A stretch of 64,000 bases of DNA from Phoenix dactylifera (GCF_009389715.1 NC_052407.1:5025154-5089153); one strand, 5' to 3'. Positions 35,101 through 48,118 are shown, numbered from the stretch's first letter. Program-made: numbers and translations. Notes: a model not told the origin generated them from the sequence alone.

Positions 35101-35124
35101 AAACCTGAGATGGTGATCAATTGA
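32103..35124 (+). CDS. Conserved-looking plant protein of unknown function, ten exons
   Basis: Exons by frame and GT-AG signals: 32103-32256, 32670-32731, 32819-32880, 33021-33881, 33975-34050, 34227-34325, 34408-34503, 34586-34657, 34769-34866, 34947-35124; lengths sum to 1758 nt, 585 residues. The N-terminus is acidic (MEESADTMEEDEFYEEIEAP), followed by KFVDFTAPD and, across intron 1, WFCVRVGCDQNHEEVDLDAL, then LRVMAARSPNVGLRKAL. The large exon 4 and the tail are rich in Lys, Ser and Thr (for example TPRKKKC, FHYSPKK), so the protein is basic and probably mostly disordered; nuclear location is a guess. I do not recognise a named family and assign no function. The exon 6 start is the least certain. 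The last intron (79 bp) is short but keeps phase. Confidence 0.7.
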
Positions 35125-36232
35125 CCACGGCGTCTAGTTTTTGTTCATTTGTTCAAGTGAATTCATATGACGTCCGTATTCTTTGTTCATGCATTCTCAT
35201 TCTTTTTCCCCATGCTGAGAATGAGGATGTTTAAAGGAAATTAGGTGCTGAGGCACAGGATTATATTGTTTTTTGCTAATTAACTTGCGTAGTGAAACCA
35301 TTCATCCTTGAATCTTGATGGCATCGACCCACAAGAAGGAAATAAAATAAACTTGACAGGGTTAGTTTATTGTGCTAACCTCCTAGCTCATTCATATGAT
35401 AAAAAATAGTTCTTTGACAGCTTGTCTCGGTGTTTGGCCTTGTCCTGTTCTTGTGAATCTCAAGTTTGGAATATTTCCGTGTGATCTCATTTTTGTGCAT
35501 CTTTCTTTGTCACGCAAGGGAATGGATTAGGAACCACGTTAGAACAACAGCAAGCATGTACAAAATCCTTCATGCTATTTCCCATTTTGACATCTTAAGT
35601 AGATAGAAATAAGAGTAGATGATTAGTATAACTTGACATTGTTTGTTAGTCCCATGCAAGCATCATCTTATTGGGAATTTTTTTCTCCAGGTTGGGTGCA
35701 TAAAACTTTCAAATTTTCAGTGGGGCAAGCTTAACACAAAGTTCATTTGGTCTAACCTAATAGCATCATAACATTCAGAAAAGCATGTGGACATCAAACT
35801 ATTGTGGTGAAAATAATGAAAAATCCTCATTTAGGAAAACAATATTTCCTCTATTTCCACAATTTCGTTGGCAAGAGGCATCGTTGGGAGCAGTTCAGGA
35901 GCAGTTTAGGCTTGAGTCAGGCGCCGAGGTGAAGATGATCCCGTTTCTAGTGGGAGATGGGCTTCCCAACATTTTGTAGTCCCACTAACCTATGGGCTGA
36001 AACAACTTGTTGTGCAGGTCTAGAACTTGTGGCTGCTGTTTCTTGCTTGGTCTCTTTTTGTATGGCTTTTACTGCCCTATTATATTCACCCAATCCAACC
36101 TACTATTGTACGAAAAGTTACTGTAACCACGAAATAATTTGATCTATGGACAGCATTGTTGTAGTAAAGGTTGTAATGCCAGAGGAATCATTACTACAAG
36201 GCATAGAGGGGGAGGTCATAAGCGCCTATACC
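35125..36232. other. 3' flank and intergenic, nothing recognised
   Basis: The first few hundred bases are probably the 3' UTR of the preceding gene. Short frames at 35785-36142 have no recognisable content. Confidence 0.45.
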
Positions 36233-36504
36233 GTGAAACCGATTCCCAGGACCTCACCCAAAATAGCTAGCAGAAAGGTATTATTTAGGTTTGTTGATCC
36301 TGTATAAGTAGCCAAGATCTACCCAGTGAATAACTGATGCGGGACTAAACACGCGCCCGCATAGGTCCTCACATACTTCCTCCGTTCAAGTCCTGACGTT
36401 CTTGTTAGGCTAAGAGTTTAAATCTATTTAAATTTAATTACAAACACCATGATTGGCCTATGGTCAGTCTCAATGAATCCATCACGCCCGTACGGATCCT
36501 CACA
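36233..36504 (-). mobile_element. Truncated TRIM (small LTR retroelement), same family as 43519-43963
   Basis: On the minus strand a 141 bp LTR starts TGTGAGGACC at 36373 and contains TTTAGTCCCGCATCAGTTATTCACTGG-like words and TACTTATACAGGAT, ending near GGTTTCAC at 36233. Upstream, 36374-36480 matches the internal region of the 43.5 kb copy (AATAGATTTAA.., CTTAGCCTAACAAG, GAACGGAGGA). At 36504 another LTR start (TGTGAGGATCC) is visible but cut short, so the 5' LTR is mostly deleted. Confidence 0.75.
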
Positions 36505-36740
36505 GTTACTTTCTTTTGCTAAAGATAATTCTATCATCTTACAGAGTATGAATTTTGAGAAAAGTGTGTGCTTTATGGTTTCTCATCCAAATAGAGGTTA
36601 TTTGTCAAGAATAATATTTTGAGAAATGATGAACCTAGGAAATCAAAGCCTGAAGCATATGTTTTGTTAGTGGCCTCAACACCGGTACTAAATGCAAAAA
36701 TAAAAGAATCAGATAGAAAAGTATGCTACCACTTGGAATG

Positions 36741-37435
36741 TGTCAGGAAAAATTTAATTGCCCACGCGGCCCGAAATTTGGCCGCATGCGCGTTTGAAAA
36801 AAAGGAAAGGCCAGCGGGCGTTATGGACGCGTTTGAAAATGCATCCGCAAAAGATCATTTTGCCCCCATTAAAAATCCTATATAAATCTCTCTATTTCAT
36901 CTCTTTTGAAACACGAAAAATTAGAGAAAAATAGTAGAAAAACTCTGAAAAAATTATTCCTCCTCTTAGCCACTTTTAATTTTTGTTTTATATATTTATT
37001 CAGTTTATTTTATTTTTTTCATTCCGCTCTTTGCTGGATTTGCAAGTCCGATCGGATTCGCTTTGACTTCTTCCGAGACGTGCCGAAGAAGAAATTGTAG
37101 GGTCGTCGTATCTCAGAGGAGGATTGCCGGAAGACCCGTACGTGGGGGCAAATACTTTTTTGGAACAGCGTCTACGCGCTTCGACCTGCATTCAATCAGG
37201 CTACTTTCTTCTACCTTTATTTTTAATTTAATATTAGTAGATTTGTAGGATTTGAAATTCTATGATATAAATTTATTAAATGCATAGATTTATATTATGC
37301 TAGAATAAATTTATTTTACATTAAAATAGAATTACTTGGATGCCGAATAATATAAATGTACATTATTCTCTTTAAGATTTTTCATTAATTGAATTTATAA
37401 ATTTATTTGTTTATTTAGATGATATATTGCTAACA
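36741..37435 (+). repeat. 5' LTR of the deleted copia element
   Basis: 695 bp direct copy of 39910-40620. TATA-like CCTATATAAATC at about 36877. Both copies contain CGCGGCCCGAAATT and AATGCATCCGCAAAA. Confidence 0.9.
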
Positions 37436-37669
37436 ATCCAAAGAAGTATTTGATTATTTTTTGTTAGTAATATATAAGTCATTAAATTATTTATTGCAAT
37501 TGTGGCATATTAGATTTTAATTGCAATAATTATTTTTGCTAGTACATAATTAATAATAAATTATTCTGAAAAGGTAATAATTTGTTTAACCTCCAAGAGA
37601 TTTATTATACCTCCATTTGGACTCCTCAAGAAGTAATTTCCAGATCTCATTCAAACGAAAAATTTGGAA

Positions 37670-37960
37670 ATTGGTTAATACATAATAATTAATTTATTGA
37701 ATTGACTTATTAGATCTCAATCAATTATTCTAATAAAGAAATAAATCTTATAATTCATTCAATTGATTTATTAGATCTCAATCAATTATTCTAATAAAGA
37801 AATAAATCTTTTAATTCATTGAATTGATATTTTAGATCTTAATTACAATAATTGATTTGCTACAAAATTAATGATCAATTATTCTAATAAGAAAATAAAT
37901 CAATTCTAATATATATAATTCATTGAATTGATAAATTAGATTTCAATTACAATAATTGTT
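37670..37960. repeat. About 61 bp tandem repeat in the copia leader
   Basis: Units of the type ATTGAATTGA..TATTAGATCTCAATCAATTATTCTAATAAAGAAATAAATC recur about three to four times with increasing divergence, in the untranslated leader between the 5' LTR and gag. Confidence 0.75.
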
Positions 37961-38339
37961 TTGCTAGCATTAAATTTAGTAATCAATTGTTACTAATTCG
38001 GAAAAGTCAAACGGAAAATTCAAAAGTTAGTTAATCCATAATAACAAATTTAAGTTTGCACTTAGGTTATTCTAAAAATTGAATTTGCATGATTTCTAGT
38101 AACTATATCTATTAACTAATAGTGTCTAAGAAAATCTTGTCAAAAAGGTATACGTGCCTAAGAAAGGCTGGTACTTAAGTGAGCCTAGTGCTCCACCACC
38201 GATCTGGAGCTGATTTGGCTATTAGTTTTTTGAATATATCAATTAGACATTCAAAGTTCAATATAAATATTAGTGCAATCTTTTGGCATAGAATTTTTGC
38301 CTTCATTCAGGTTTCTGTCTCTATTCTGTAACCCTAATC

Positions 38340-39370
38340 CTATGACCTCAAATACTAGTGACCACCTTAGTGCCAAACCTGAAAAATTTGATGGCCATAA
38401 CTTTAAGAGGTGGTAGAACCAAATGCGGTTCTGGCTTACCATATAGGGTTAATCTCAGCCATAGGTGAAAGCATTACTGAAGTTGATAACGGATCCAACC
38501 CAACTACTTCACGATATGCTTAACCTCCTCCAACACTGAACCTTTTGCCTCCACTAGCACACCCTCTAGAATACCTGATGAGATAGACTATCATTGTATT
38601 CATAGAATCTTAGGTGCCCTTTCTAAGAGGTTGTATGATATCTATTACACAACCAAAAGTGCCAAAAAAATTCTGGGACACCCTAGAAAGCAAATATGGT
38701 CTAAATGATCCTAGGGTGAAGATGCTCAAGGTCTCTGACTTCAACAACTTTAGGATGGTGGACTCAAAGCCCATGAATGACTAAATCCATGATTTTGAAA
38801 TTCTGATCCACCAGCTTAGGGCTAATGGAACCAATTTGGTTGAACCATTCCAAGTAGCATGTCTGATAGATAAACTACCTAGCTCCTGGTCTGATTTTAC
38901 TAAGACTCTGAGCCATACCCAAAGAGATCTGACATTCATCCAAGTTTTGAACTTCATGCTAGTAAGCTCAGGAGTACCAGAAAATTTATGGAGGAAGCTC
39001 TAGTTTCAACCTATTATATCCTCAATAGGATTCCCTCCAAAAATAATGATCTAACCCTATATGAAGATTACAAACATAGAAAACCTAATCTTAGCTATTT
39101 GAAAGTGTGGGGGTGCCTGGCAAAAGTAAAAATACCTAATTTTAAGAGAAAGAAAATAGGGCCTAAAACAGTGGATGCTATATTCATAGGATATGCAGCC
39201 AATAGAAATGCCAATGTAAAAATGAACAGGCACTTAAAAGTGCATCATAAATCATTAAGATATAAATTAAAAAAATAATGTTATTGCCTTGAATTTTGTA
39301 AAATCAAAAAACAACTTGGCTGATCAGCTTACAAAAAGTTTATCTAGAACAGTGGTTCTAGAGTCGTCGA
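38340..39370 (+). pseudogene. Copia gag, integrase fragment and RNase H tail, deleted polyprotein
   Basis: From about 38341 (MTSNTSDHLSAKPEKFDGHNF) the frame matches copia gag of the UBN2 type, with RW followed by a stop at the expected Gln, then WDTLESKYGLNDPRVK and DKLPSSWSDFTKTL. At about 38985 the sequence jumps to the end of integrase (VSTYYILNRIPSKN, LKVWGCLAKVKIPNFKRKKIG, FIGYA). At about 39240 it jumps again to the C-terminal end (LADQLTKSL, SRGMGL). Protease, RT and most of RNase H are absent. The remaining frames hold several stops. Confidence 0.8.
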
Positions 39371-39900
39371 GAGGGATGGGGCTTAGCCTATAAAGATAGA
39401 TCACCACGGTGGGAACCCAACCTTAAAAGGTTCAATGGGTAGAAACAAACCGGAGTGTGACTAAAAGGAGCAGTATTTCATGTTTTCCTCATCCCCATAG
39501 CGCTAGTGCTCGTAAAAGCAAGCGGTAGGATGAATTCGTTTGTATAACTCTTAATGAGTTCGAGACCAAAGAGGCAAGAGCTTCCTTGCTAGCTTTCTTA
39601 TTAGGACTCACCTATATATGCAGTCGTGAGGCCGCGATTACGGAAAATGGGCGATTCCCTAAAAAGCACATGATAGATACCTGCGCATGGCCATAATAGC
39701 GCAACCCACTTAGAACCCTATTATGTGTGCTGTTGATTTATTCTGAGCCATGGACCGAGGTTCAAGGTTAAGACCATCTTGGCTCCACAGATGTAATCAA
39801 CTGCCACTAAGTGAAGGTTTAAACCAGAAGGTACCTACACCTATTACATAATATAAGATATCTAGCATTTTATTTTGATTTTAAAATTATTTAAATTTTT

Positions 39901-39908
39901 GTGGGGGA
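39901..39908 (+). other. Polypurine tract of the deleted copia element
   Basis: GTGGGGGA one base before the 3' LTR start. Confidence 0.7.
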
Positions 39909-39909
39909 T

Positions 39910-40620
39910 TATTAGGAAAAATTTAAATACGCACGCGGCCCGAAATTCGGCCGCGTGCCCGTTTGAGAAAAAGGAATGGCCAGTGGGCGTTACGCATTTG
40001 AAAAAGGACGCGTTTGAAAATGCATCCGCAAAAAACCATTTTGCCTCCGTTAAAAATCCTATATAAATCCCTCTATTTCATCTCTTTTGAAACACAAAAA
40101 ATTACAGAAAAATAGTAGAAAAACTCTGGAGAAATTCTTCCTCCTCTTAGCCACTTTTGATTTTTGTTTTTATATATTTATTCAATTTATTTTACTCTTT
40201 TCATTCCGCTCTTTGCTGGATCTGCAAGTCCAATCGGGTTCGCTTTGACTTCTTCCGAGACGTGCCGAATAAAAAAGTTGTAGGGTCGTCGTATCTCAGA
40301 GGAGGATTGCCGAAAGACCTGTACGTGGGAGCAAATACTTCTTTGGGACAGCGTCTACGCGCTTCGACCTGCCTTCAATCAGGCTACTTTCTTCTACCCT
40401 TATTTTTAATTTAATATTAGTAGATTTGTAGAATTTGAAATTCTATGATATAAATTTATTAAATGCATAGATTTATATTATGCTAGAATAGATTTTTATT
40501 TTGCATTAAAATAGAATTACTTAGATGCCGAATAATATACACGTACATTATTTCCTTTAAGATTTTTTATTAATTGAATTTATAAATTTATTTATTTATT
40601 TAGATGATATATTGCTAACC
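39910..40620 (+). repeat. 3' LTR of the deleted copia element
   Basis: 711 bp. The first dinucleotide is TA and the last is CC, where TG and CA would be expected; each is a single change. TATA-like CCTATATAAATCC at about 40060. Confidence 0.9.
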
Positions 40621-40625
40621 GAATG

Positions 40626-41170
40626 TGCATTCCAAAACATCTCTATTTGCCTCTTTCTTCCTCAGGTATATTCTAACCCACAGTATATAATTCACTAACT
40701 TACGGTCTGCAAAAATTGTTCCGCTGATATAGAACTCTTTCTGGCTGCTGATTATTGCTTGAGTTCTATTCGTTTTTCTACTGCTTCTAGTGTTCTTATT
40801 CTTTGCACCTAACATAGGACTTTTTTTTCTGGCTGCTGATTTTCTATTGCTATAATCTTCAACTTATATCATTTTAAACAGTATGTGCTCCAAGGAAAGA
40901 CGGGCTTATGGTACTCCTTCATGCCAACAGAGAAAAAGTTACGGAATAGCTTTCGATCATGGTGTTTGGAGATATAAAGAATTTAGAAATAAATATGAAT
41001 TTTAAAATTGCGACAATAGGATAGGATGAGCAATACTGTACTATATACTATTTTGATACAAAACCGGCACCAATACAGATGTCGGAATATCATAAGACTA
41101 TGTAATGATGCCTATTGGTAGTATTGTACAAGTGCAATATCAATAGTACCAGAATGTTGTGCATCGATGG
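40626..41170. other. Intergenic, nothing recognised
   Basis: AT-rich. The words GTATTGTAC and CAATAGTACC around 41030-41170 and again at 42100-42150 suggest one older repeat split by the sequence between. Confidence 0.4.
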
Positions 41171-41174
41171 TACC

Positions 41175-42098
41175 TAGGCTTGCAAATGTGTCGGGTTGGA
41201 TTGAGATATGCATGACCTTGTCCTGGCTCGATGTCATATTAGGGTCATGATTTTAGACCCAAACCCAACTTACTATCTAATGGGATCGAGTAAGCTCTAT
41301 TTAAAGAATTTTAGACTGAGCAAGTCATTTGGCTCTGGTTGGGATCAAGGACCCTAAAATATTTGGGTTCAGATCAGGACCGGCACATCAGTTTTGCAAT
41401 TCAAGTCAAATATCTAGCAATTCTTTCGCAACTAAAGATGGTTAACTTAAACTTAAATTTTTATTCAATTTTTTTTAATTTCATTTAACTTAAATTATTT
41501 TTTTAAAGTTTACATACTATAATTTTTAAAATTATATATATTGACAGACTTGAGGGCATTACAAATAAGAATCTATCAAAATAAATAATAAAATATAAAG
41601 TTTTAAATAATAATTAAATAGAAATGGATGAGAGATGTAGTTATTAATAAAGCAAAAAAGAGGAATTAGTTTAAATTAGAGTTCAGTCAATAAATTAAGA
41701 AAGATATTTAAGTAGATGGGAAGGAGATTGAATAGATGCGAGATGTAGTTATTAATAAAACAAAAAAGAGGAATTAGTTTCAATTCGAGTTCATTCTATA
41801 AATTAAGAAAAATATTTAAGTATATGGGAAGGAGATTGATATGATTTTGGTTTTTCAATTTTACTAGTTCAAGTCAGGTCCGATCAAGTTTTTTTTTATT
41901 GACCAAAATTAAAATCGAATGATATACTGGTCGGTTAGATTGGGTCGAGTTGAAAAATATAAAATTCAGGCCTAATTCAGATTTTAGATTATATTCAATT
42001 TTTGAATCAAATCGGACATACAAGTCTTCAAATACGGATCGAATAGGGTCGGGTCTAATTAGATTGGTGCTAGATCATCTGACCTATTTGTAGCTCTA
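41175..42098. mobile_element. Possible non-autonomous DNA element with TAG..CTA ends
   Basis: Left end TAGGCTTGCAAATGTGTCGG and the reverse complement of the right end TAGAGCTACAAATAGGTCAG resemble each other as imperfect inverted repeats, of the kind seen in some hAT elements. No matching 8 bp flank was found, so this remains tentative. Confidence 0.35.
41623..41848. repeat. Tandem duplication, about 113 bp unit, two copies
   Basis: Both copies contain GAGATGTAGTTATTAATAAA, AAAAAGAGGAATTAGTTT and ATGGGAAGGAGATTGA, differing at a few bases. Confidence 0.85.
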
Positions 42099-42999
<901 letters not shown>

Positions 43000-43518
43000 T
43001 TATTATTGTCGAGATTTTCTAATGACTATTTTGTAAATACTAATCTAACATGTATTGGCTACTGCAAGAAGGCTTGAGCGAGTCAATGTTACACCGATGC
43101 TATTTTTGTGAAAAAACTGTACTCAAACTTTTGTGAATCTATTGACATTTATATGCATAAGATTTTCAAATTTACATTTGCTCTCGAATCCAGGTAGTCC
43201 AGGGCATTCCGATTGCGAACTGAAATATTCATCCAAATTCTTTGAAAATGTTGTTGCTAGCATGCATCCCAAACTCTTATCATATTAATGTGTTGGATCA
43301 AGAGATAAGTGGAACAATCCTAACCTCCCAACTTGTTTACAAATAACCGAGTTCTGTGTATGATTTGTGTTTTCTTGTACATAGCACAGCTGACTTGTTT
43401 TCGAATCATTAATATGCAAGCCAATCAGCCTATCTTGCTAGTTTTGGATGCATCATTTCAAGAATATTCTTGTGTAACTTCATGAAAAAACTACAATTAG
43501 AGAGAATTTGCTTATGCA

Positions 43519-43963
43519 TACAAGAACTTGTATAGGTATGTGTTTAGTTCTACATTGACTATTCGCTAAATAGATCTTAAGTACTTATACAGGACCACGA
43601 GACGAAGAAATTCAAATAATATATTCTGATTAACCTTTTTGGGTAAGCTCCTAAGTTGTGACAAATTGTATTAGAGCGGACTCGACCTATGACCCATATG
43701 AACTAGGGAACGCTGCAATATGAAATATATGAGCTGATCACGAACTGATGTAGTACTTGTAAATAGATTTAACTAGATTTAGATCCTTAGCCTAGCAAGG
43801 ATACTAGAGATTAAACGGGAGGAGCCTGTGAGGACTCGTGTGAGCGTATATTTAGTCCAACATCGGTTATTCGCTGGATAGATTTTAAGTATTTATACAG
43901 GATTAAGAAATTCAAATAATTTCTTTCGACTAGTTTTTTTGAATCAGATTCTAGATCGTGAAA
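43519..43963 (+). mobile_element. TRIM element with two LTRs of about 140 bp
   Basis: LTRs at 43519-43663 and 43827-43963 share TTTAGT(T/C)C(T/A)ACAT, TATTCGCT, AGATTTTAAGTA/AGATCTTAAGTA, CTTATACAGGA and GAAATTCAAATAAT. The right LTR begins TGTGAGGACTCG. Between them are only 163 bp: a degenerate initiator-Met PBS (TTGTATTAGAGC at about 43666) and a purine stretch before the right LTR (AAACGGGAGGAGCC). Flanking 5-mers do not match. No coding capacity, so it depends on other elements. Confidence 0.8.
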
Positions 43964-44799
43964 TACCATTTTTCATCAATTTCAAATATTAATATTAATA
44001 TTACTTGGGCATTAGGCAAACGAATGTGCACTAGGTGCCTTATGCATGATACCAGACCTCCCTTTGACTTTACATTTTGAAGAAGGCAAGAATCATACAA
44101 AAATTGCATGAGAAACAATTCACAGCACACGTCGAGCTAGATTTAGGAACAAACCTAACATGTTAACCTGCTCTTGCGCCAATTGCGCAGGGGTCCATTT
44201 CTTAATGTCTAGAAACCACGTCGAGAGGCACGTTTTGACTGATAGCGCTCAAAAGAGCAAGTCTACTACCAAATTATATAGAGGGCAAGCATTTGGCATT
44301 CATCAAAGAGATGGGGCTCCGTGCATTGCATACAACAATTTTGTACTGCTACCCTTTTACACCTAAATTGGACACAGCAAATTACCTCATCAAACTTTAC
44401 CTTTAAAATTGGAAAGCAAACAGAGGGAAAGAAAGAAAAAAAAACCGTACTCAATGAGCACTATTTTCTTTAATTGGTGCCAACAAAACTGGTTTAGCTC
44501 GCCACTCGTGGCGAGTTCAGCATGCATGCGAACGATGATGCCAGGCACGTGTGCAGGATGCTGCTCATGCATCTCATATCCTGAAGGTAAAATCTCTACT
44601 GGTTTAAAGTAAATTTATTGCCTCGATATCTATTATTGCAAAATAAATTGCTATTTTTTTTGGTAATTAAATAAATTGCTATGTTAATTTGTGCTATTAT
44701 ATGAAAAACATCCATGGGAGTGAATGCAAGTCATCTATTTGAAATGCCTTAATCTATTCAACTTCTATTCAACTCAGTCGAGTTGAGAGTAACTGCATC
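43964..44799. other. Intergenic, nothing recognised
   Basis: Short frames on both strands have no assignable content. Confidence 0.45.
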
Positions 44800-45610
44800 T
44801 CATTTGTTAAAGATTGTCTCCATTCCACGCCTTTTGAACAAATTTCTACATGGCAGGCAAATTACCGTGCATATAACGCAGGCCGTGCATCACTAATTAT
44901 AATTCATCAAATGAAGATCATCTCTATTCCACACCTATTGAACAAATTTCTAAATGGCACGCAAATTACCATGCATGTAACACAGGTTATGCATCGCTAA
45001 TTGTAATTCATCAAATGAAGATGGTCCCTATTCCACACCTTTTGAACAAATTTCTACATGGCAGGCAAATTACCATGCACGTAACACAGGTCGTGCATTA
45101 CTAATTGTAATTCATCAAATGAAGATCATCTCTATTCCGCACCTATTGAACAAATTTCTAAATGGCATGCAAATTACCATGCATATAACACAGGTTACGC
45201 ATCGCTAATTGTAATTCATCAAATGAAGATGGTCCCTATTCCGCACCTTTTGAACAAATTTCTACATGGCAGGCAAATTACCATGCATGTAACACAGGTT
45301 ATGCATCGCTAATTGTAATTCATCAAATGAAGATGGTCCCTATTCCGCACCTTTTGAACAAATTTCTACATGGCAGGTAAATTACCGTGCACGTAACACA
45401 GGTCGTGCATCACTAATTGTAATTCATCAAATGAAGATCATCTTTATTCCACACCTATTGAACAAATTTCTACATGGCATGCAAATTAGCCTGCATGTAA
45501 CACAGATCATGCATCACTAACTACAATTCACTTGCTAAAGATGGTCTTCATTCCACACCTTTTGAACAAACTTCCACTTGGCAGGCAAATTAGCCTGTAC
45601 TAACGCAAGA
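44800..45610. repeat. 104 bp satellite-like tandem array, about eight units
   Basis: The marker AATGAAGAT or its variants occurs at about 44911, 45015, 45119, 45223, 45327, 45431 and (diverged) 45535, exactly 104 bp apart, with a diverged first unit near 44805. Two subtypes alternate: A (GAAGATCATCTCTATTCC..CACCTATTG) and B (GAAGATGGTCCCTATTCC..CACCTTTTG), in the order A B A B B A B'. Each unit includes CATGCATGTAACACAGG-like palindromic words. Confidence 0.92.
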
Positions 45611-46179
45611 AAAATATAAAACCAACAAGGAGGTGCCTTGACCATGGAACCCAACCGTCACGCTGTCATCCATGGTTCCTTTTGATCAAGACGTCAAGCC
45701 TTGATCTCTATCCTTTTCAACCGAGTCGACAGCCGAGCCATCGGCTTGGTCCGATTCACAATCTCCAATCATGGGCTCGACCCGAGTCCACATCAAACCA
45801 ATTACAGTCACCATGTGCACCGCCTTGTTTCAAGGCAACTCGCACTTGTCTCATCTTCAAGAAATGCCACATGGAATGTGTCACATAAATTAAAGATCCC
45901 ATAGATAGAGACTTGCAGACAAATGCACATGGTTTAGAGATTGTTTTGTGTCTTTCTTTAATAGATTCAGCCCCCTCTTGGGACAATGATTGGGTCAAAC
46001 ACAATTTTGGATGGACGGCTGCCGGTGACGGACCCACTGCTGCACCCACCAACCCAACAACCTTATGGGCGGGATCACAGTGCCATATGTGTCACATGTA
46101 TTCATTCCCTCCCCCATCACTTCTCAAATGTAGGAGGCCCACACTGAATCAAATAATGGGGAGTAAAATTACTCCATCA
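45611..46179. other. Intergenic, nothing recognised
   Basis: Overlapping frames on both strands lack any recognisable domain. Confidence 0.4.
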
Positions 46180-46605
46180 TTTTTTTTCGGGATAAAAACT
46201 ACAATTTATATAGCTCTAACGTGAGTACATCCTGCCAAATCATGAGAAAATAAAAAGTACAAAGAAAAAAGTATGTCTACAACGGATGTCCAAAAAAACT
46301 CTCCGAAATGCTGAACGATAAAGGAGGCGACCCAGTCTGCAGTCCTGTTCACCTCCCTAAACACATGTACTGCTTGAAAATCGTCCATCTTCTGTCCACT
46401 TTTCGGATCTAATCGATCGCTAAACATGAATCTCCTCAAAATGCACCTGTTCGGCATCAAGTACCCATCTCATATAGGATAGATCCTTCCAGACTGTCCG
46501 AAGCTCGGCTTCAACAACAGTGAGTCTCGACGTGCGGTGCCTATCAGCTACTATCAGTCTGCCAGTCTCATATCTAGGTTTAGGATAGGGCTGGTCGTGA
46601 AAGGG
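46180..46605 (-). pseudogene. 3' end of a LINE (RNase H region), 5'-truncated
   Basis: On the minus strand the translation gives LTVVEAELRTVWKDLSYMRW, a disrupted middle, then HVFREVNRTADWVASFIVQH and FSHDLAGCTHVRAI before a stop at about 46206. This matches the RNase H tail of plant L1-type LINE ORF2. The 3' end is followed by TTTTTATCCCG and an A-run (46180-46188 on the minus strand), as expected. A frameshift near 46450 breaks the frame. 5' truncation is normal for LINEs; the duplication at its ends was not resolved. Confidence 0.7.
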
Positions 46606-47740
46606 AGGGTTCAGCGAAACACTAGTTTTCTACACTCTCTGTTTGGTTTTAAGCACTATATGATGGAGTACAGACGGAGGGAGGCAGAAACTTCCTAAAA
46701 GGTGGTTTAAAATTGCTCTGTTTTGGGAGGGGTTGCGATAAGAACGGGACTCGCTGGAAACAATGATGCATTTAGCTGTCACGCACCTGCAGGAGGGGAT
46801 ATAAGTAAACGTACGAGTCCCGCGTCATGTACGTGAGCCAGGGCTTTTGAGTTAAAGTGTGACACCGCCAAACTCGTGCAGAAGATGCTCTTGTTTCTCT
46901 ATCTTGGTGTTGTTCCCTTTCTAGCCCTCTCGTTTCATGTTTTGAAGTGTCTTTGTTTGGTGGCACACTGGTTTTGCTCTACTTTGAAGATGAGGATTAT
47001 TTTGAGTTTTAGAGCTGTGACTTGCGAGTTTTATTTGATAAAGGATAAGGTTTTGGAAAAAGATTTGGAAGAAATGAAGTTTTGATAACCACACATCATC
47101 TTCCAAAAAATGAAACCCAAATTTGCACCATTGGAAAATGGAATTAAAATAACTTCATGTTTTTATGTTTTCAACGCTTGGTTTGTGAGAAAGAGAATAA
47201 AAAAAGCTTTTTCTTTGAAAGGGAGAATCCAGTCTAAAGTATAAGTAAAGTAAAGAAAAAGCATCATTTATTATCTTTTTCTTATGTTTTTAGTATTTTT
47301 AATTATTATAAAAAGGTAAAACAAGCCAAAATGAAGGTTTATTAATATGTATATATCAGTCCATCATTATAATCTCAATTTAAGATCATCCCCTCATTAA
47401 ATGTGCATAAAGTGTCACAAATTTATAGTTAGCCATAATTATATGCGGCATCACTTAGATTTGTTATCTCTAAAATCTCATATGATAGCTTAGCCCATTA
47501 ACCAAACGATGATACGTGTTCAATGAAAGCATTGGTCAATCAAATCTCCAAACAATCAGCGTGATTGACTACAGTTTTGACGCAATCTCAATACATCCTA
47601 AATAGAATATCATGACCGACTAGTAGATAAAAAAAATGCTCGATTACGGCGTATTTGAAAAAAGAATATCCCAACCATCTCCGATCAACGAATAGGAAAA
47701 AAGCTCAACTACTCATCCGCGAATCACGTGATCTTAATCA
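46606..47740. other. Intergenic, nothing recognised
   Basis: AT-rich with short frames only. Confidence 0.4.
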
Positions 47741-48012
47741 CGTAAATTCTCATCCTATTCTCTATAAGTAGGAAACTTCTCAGTTACAAAAGAAAACCCA
47801 AATACCATACTCTCGTACCTCTATCTCTCATTCATCTCTCTTGTTCCCTCTTGAAATTGTCTGTTTTAAACAACGAAGGATCCTTAGTCGGATATATTCC
47901 GTAAACCCTTAATCATTTTTTGTGGTTACACAACAGCGTTGTGTTATACTCTTTTAGCTTAATTGAGCATATCAACATATCCACCTATCAAGTCGGATTT
48001 CGAGCGTCAACA
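47741..48012 (+). repeat. Possible LTR 3' portion (promoter and R-U5-like)
   Basis: A TATA-like TCTATAAGTAGGAAAC at about 47760, a CT-rich leader, AAACAACGAAGGATCC and an end GTCAACA at 48012 have the layout of a plant LTR end. No partner LTR or left boundary was found. Confidence 0.3.
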
Positions 48013-48116
48013 ACATTTTTTTACTGATGGAAAAGCCTACAACTTATTTTTGTCTCACATCATTCTTACATGATTTTGCGTAAAATGAATACTAAAGAAA
48101 CAAAAAATAAGTTGCG

Positions 48117-48118
<2 letters not shown>

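Larger units (their letters stand above)
36741..40620 (+). mobile_element. Internally deleted Ty1/copia element, TSD GAATG
   Basis: 3880 bp. LTRs at 36741-37435 (TGTCAGGAAAAA..CTAACA) and 39910-40620 (TATTAGGAAAAA..CTAACC). Flanks 36736-36740 and 40621-40625 are both GAATG, a perfect 5 bp duplication. The internal 2.5 kb keeps gag, a piece of integrase and the RNase H end but has lost protease, RT and most of integrase. All frames carry stops. A purine tract GTGGGGGA abuts the 3' LTR. No clear primer-binding site follows the 5' LTR. Confidence 0.92.

Noticed and set aside
44800..45610. CRISPR-like spaced repeats
   Set aside because: The whole 104 bp unit repeats with no unique spacers, and this is a plant genome.
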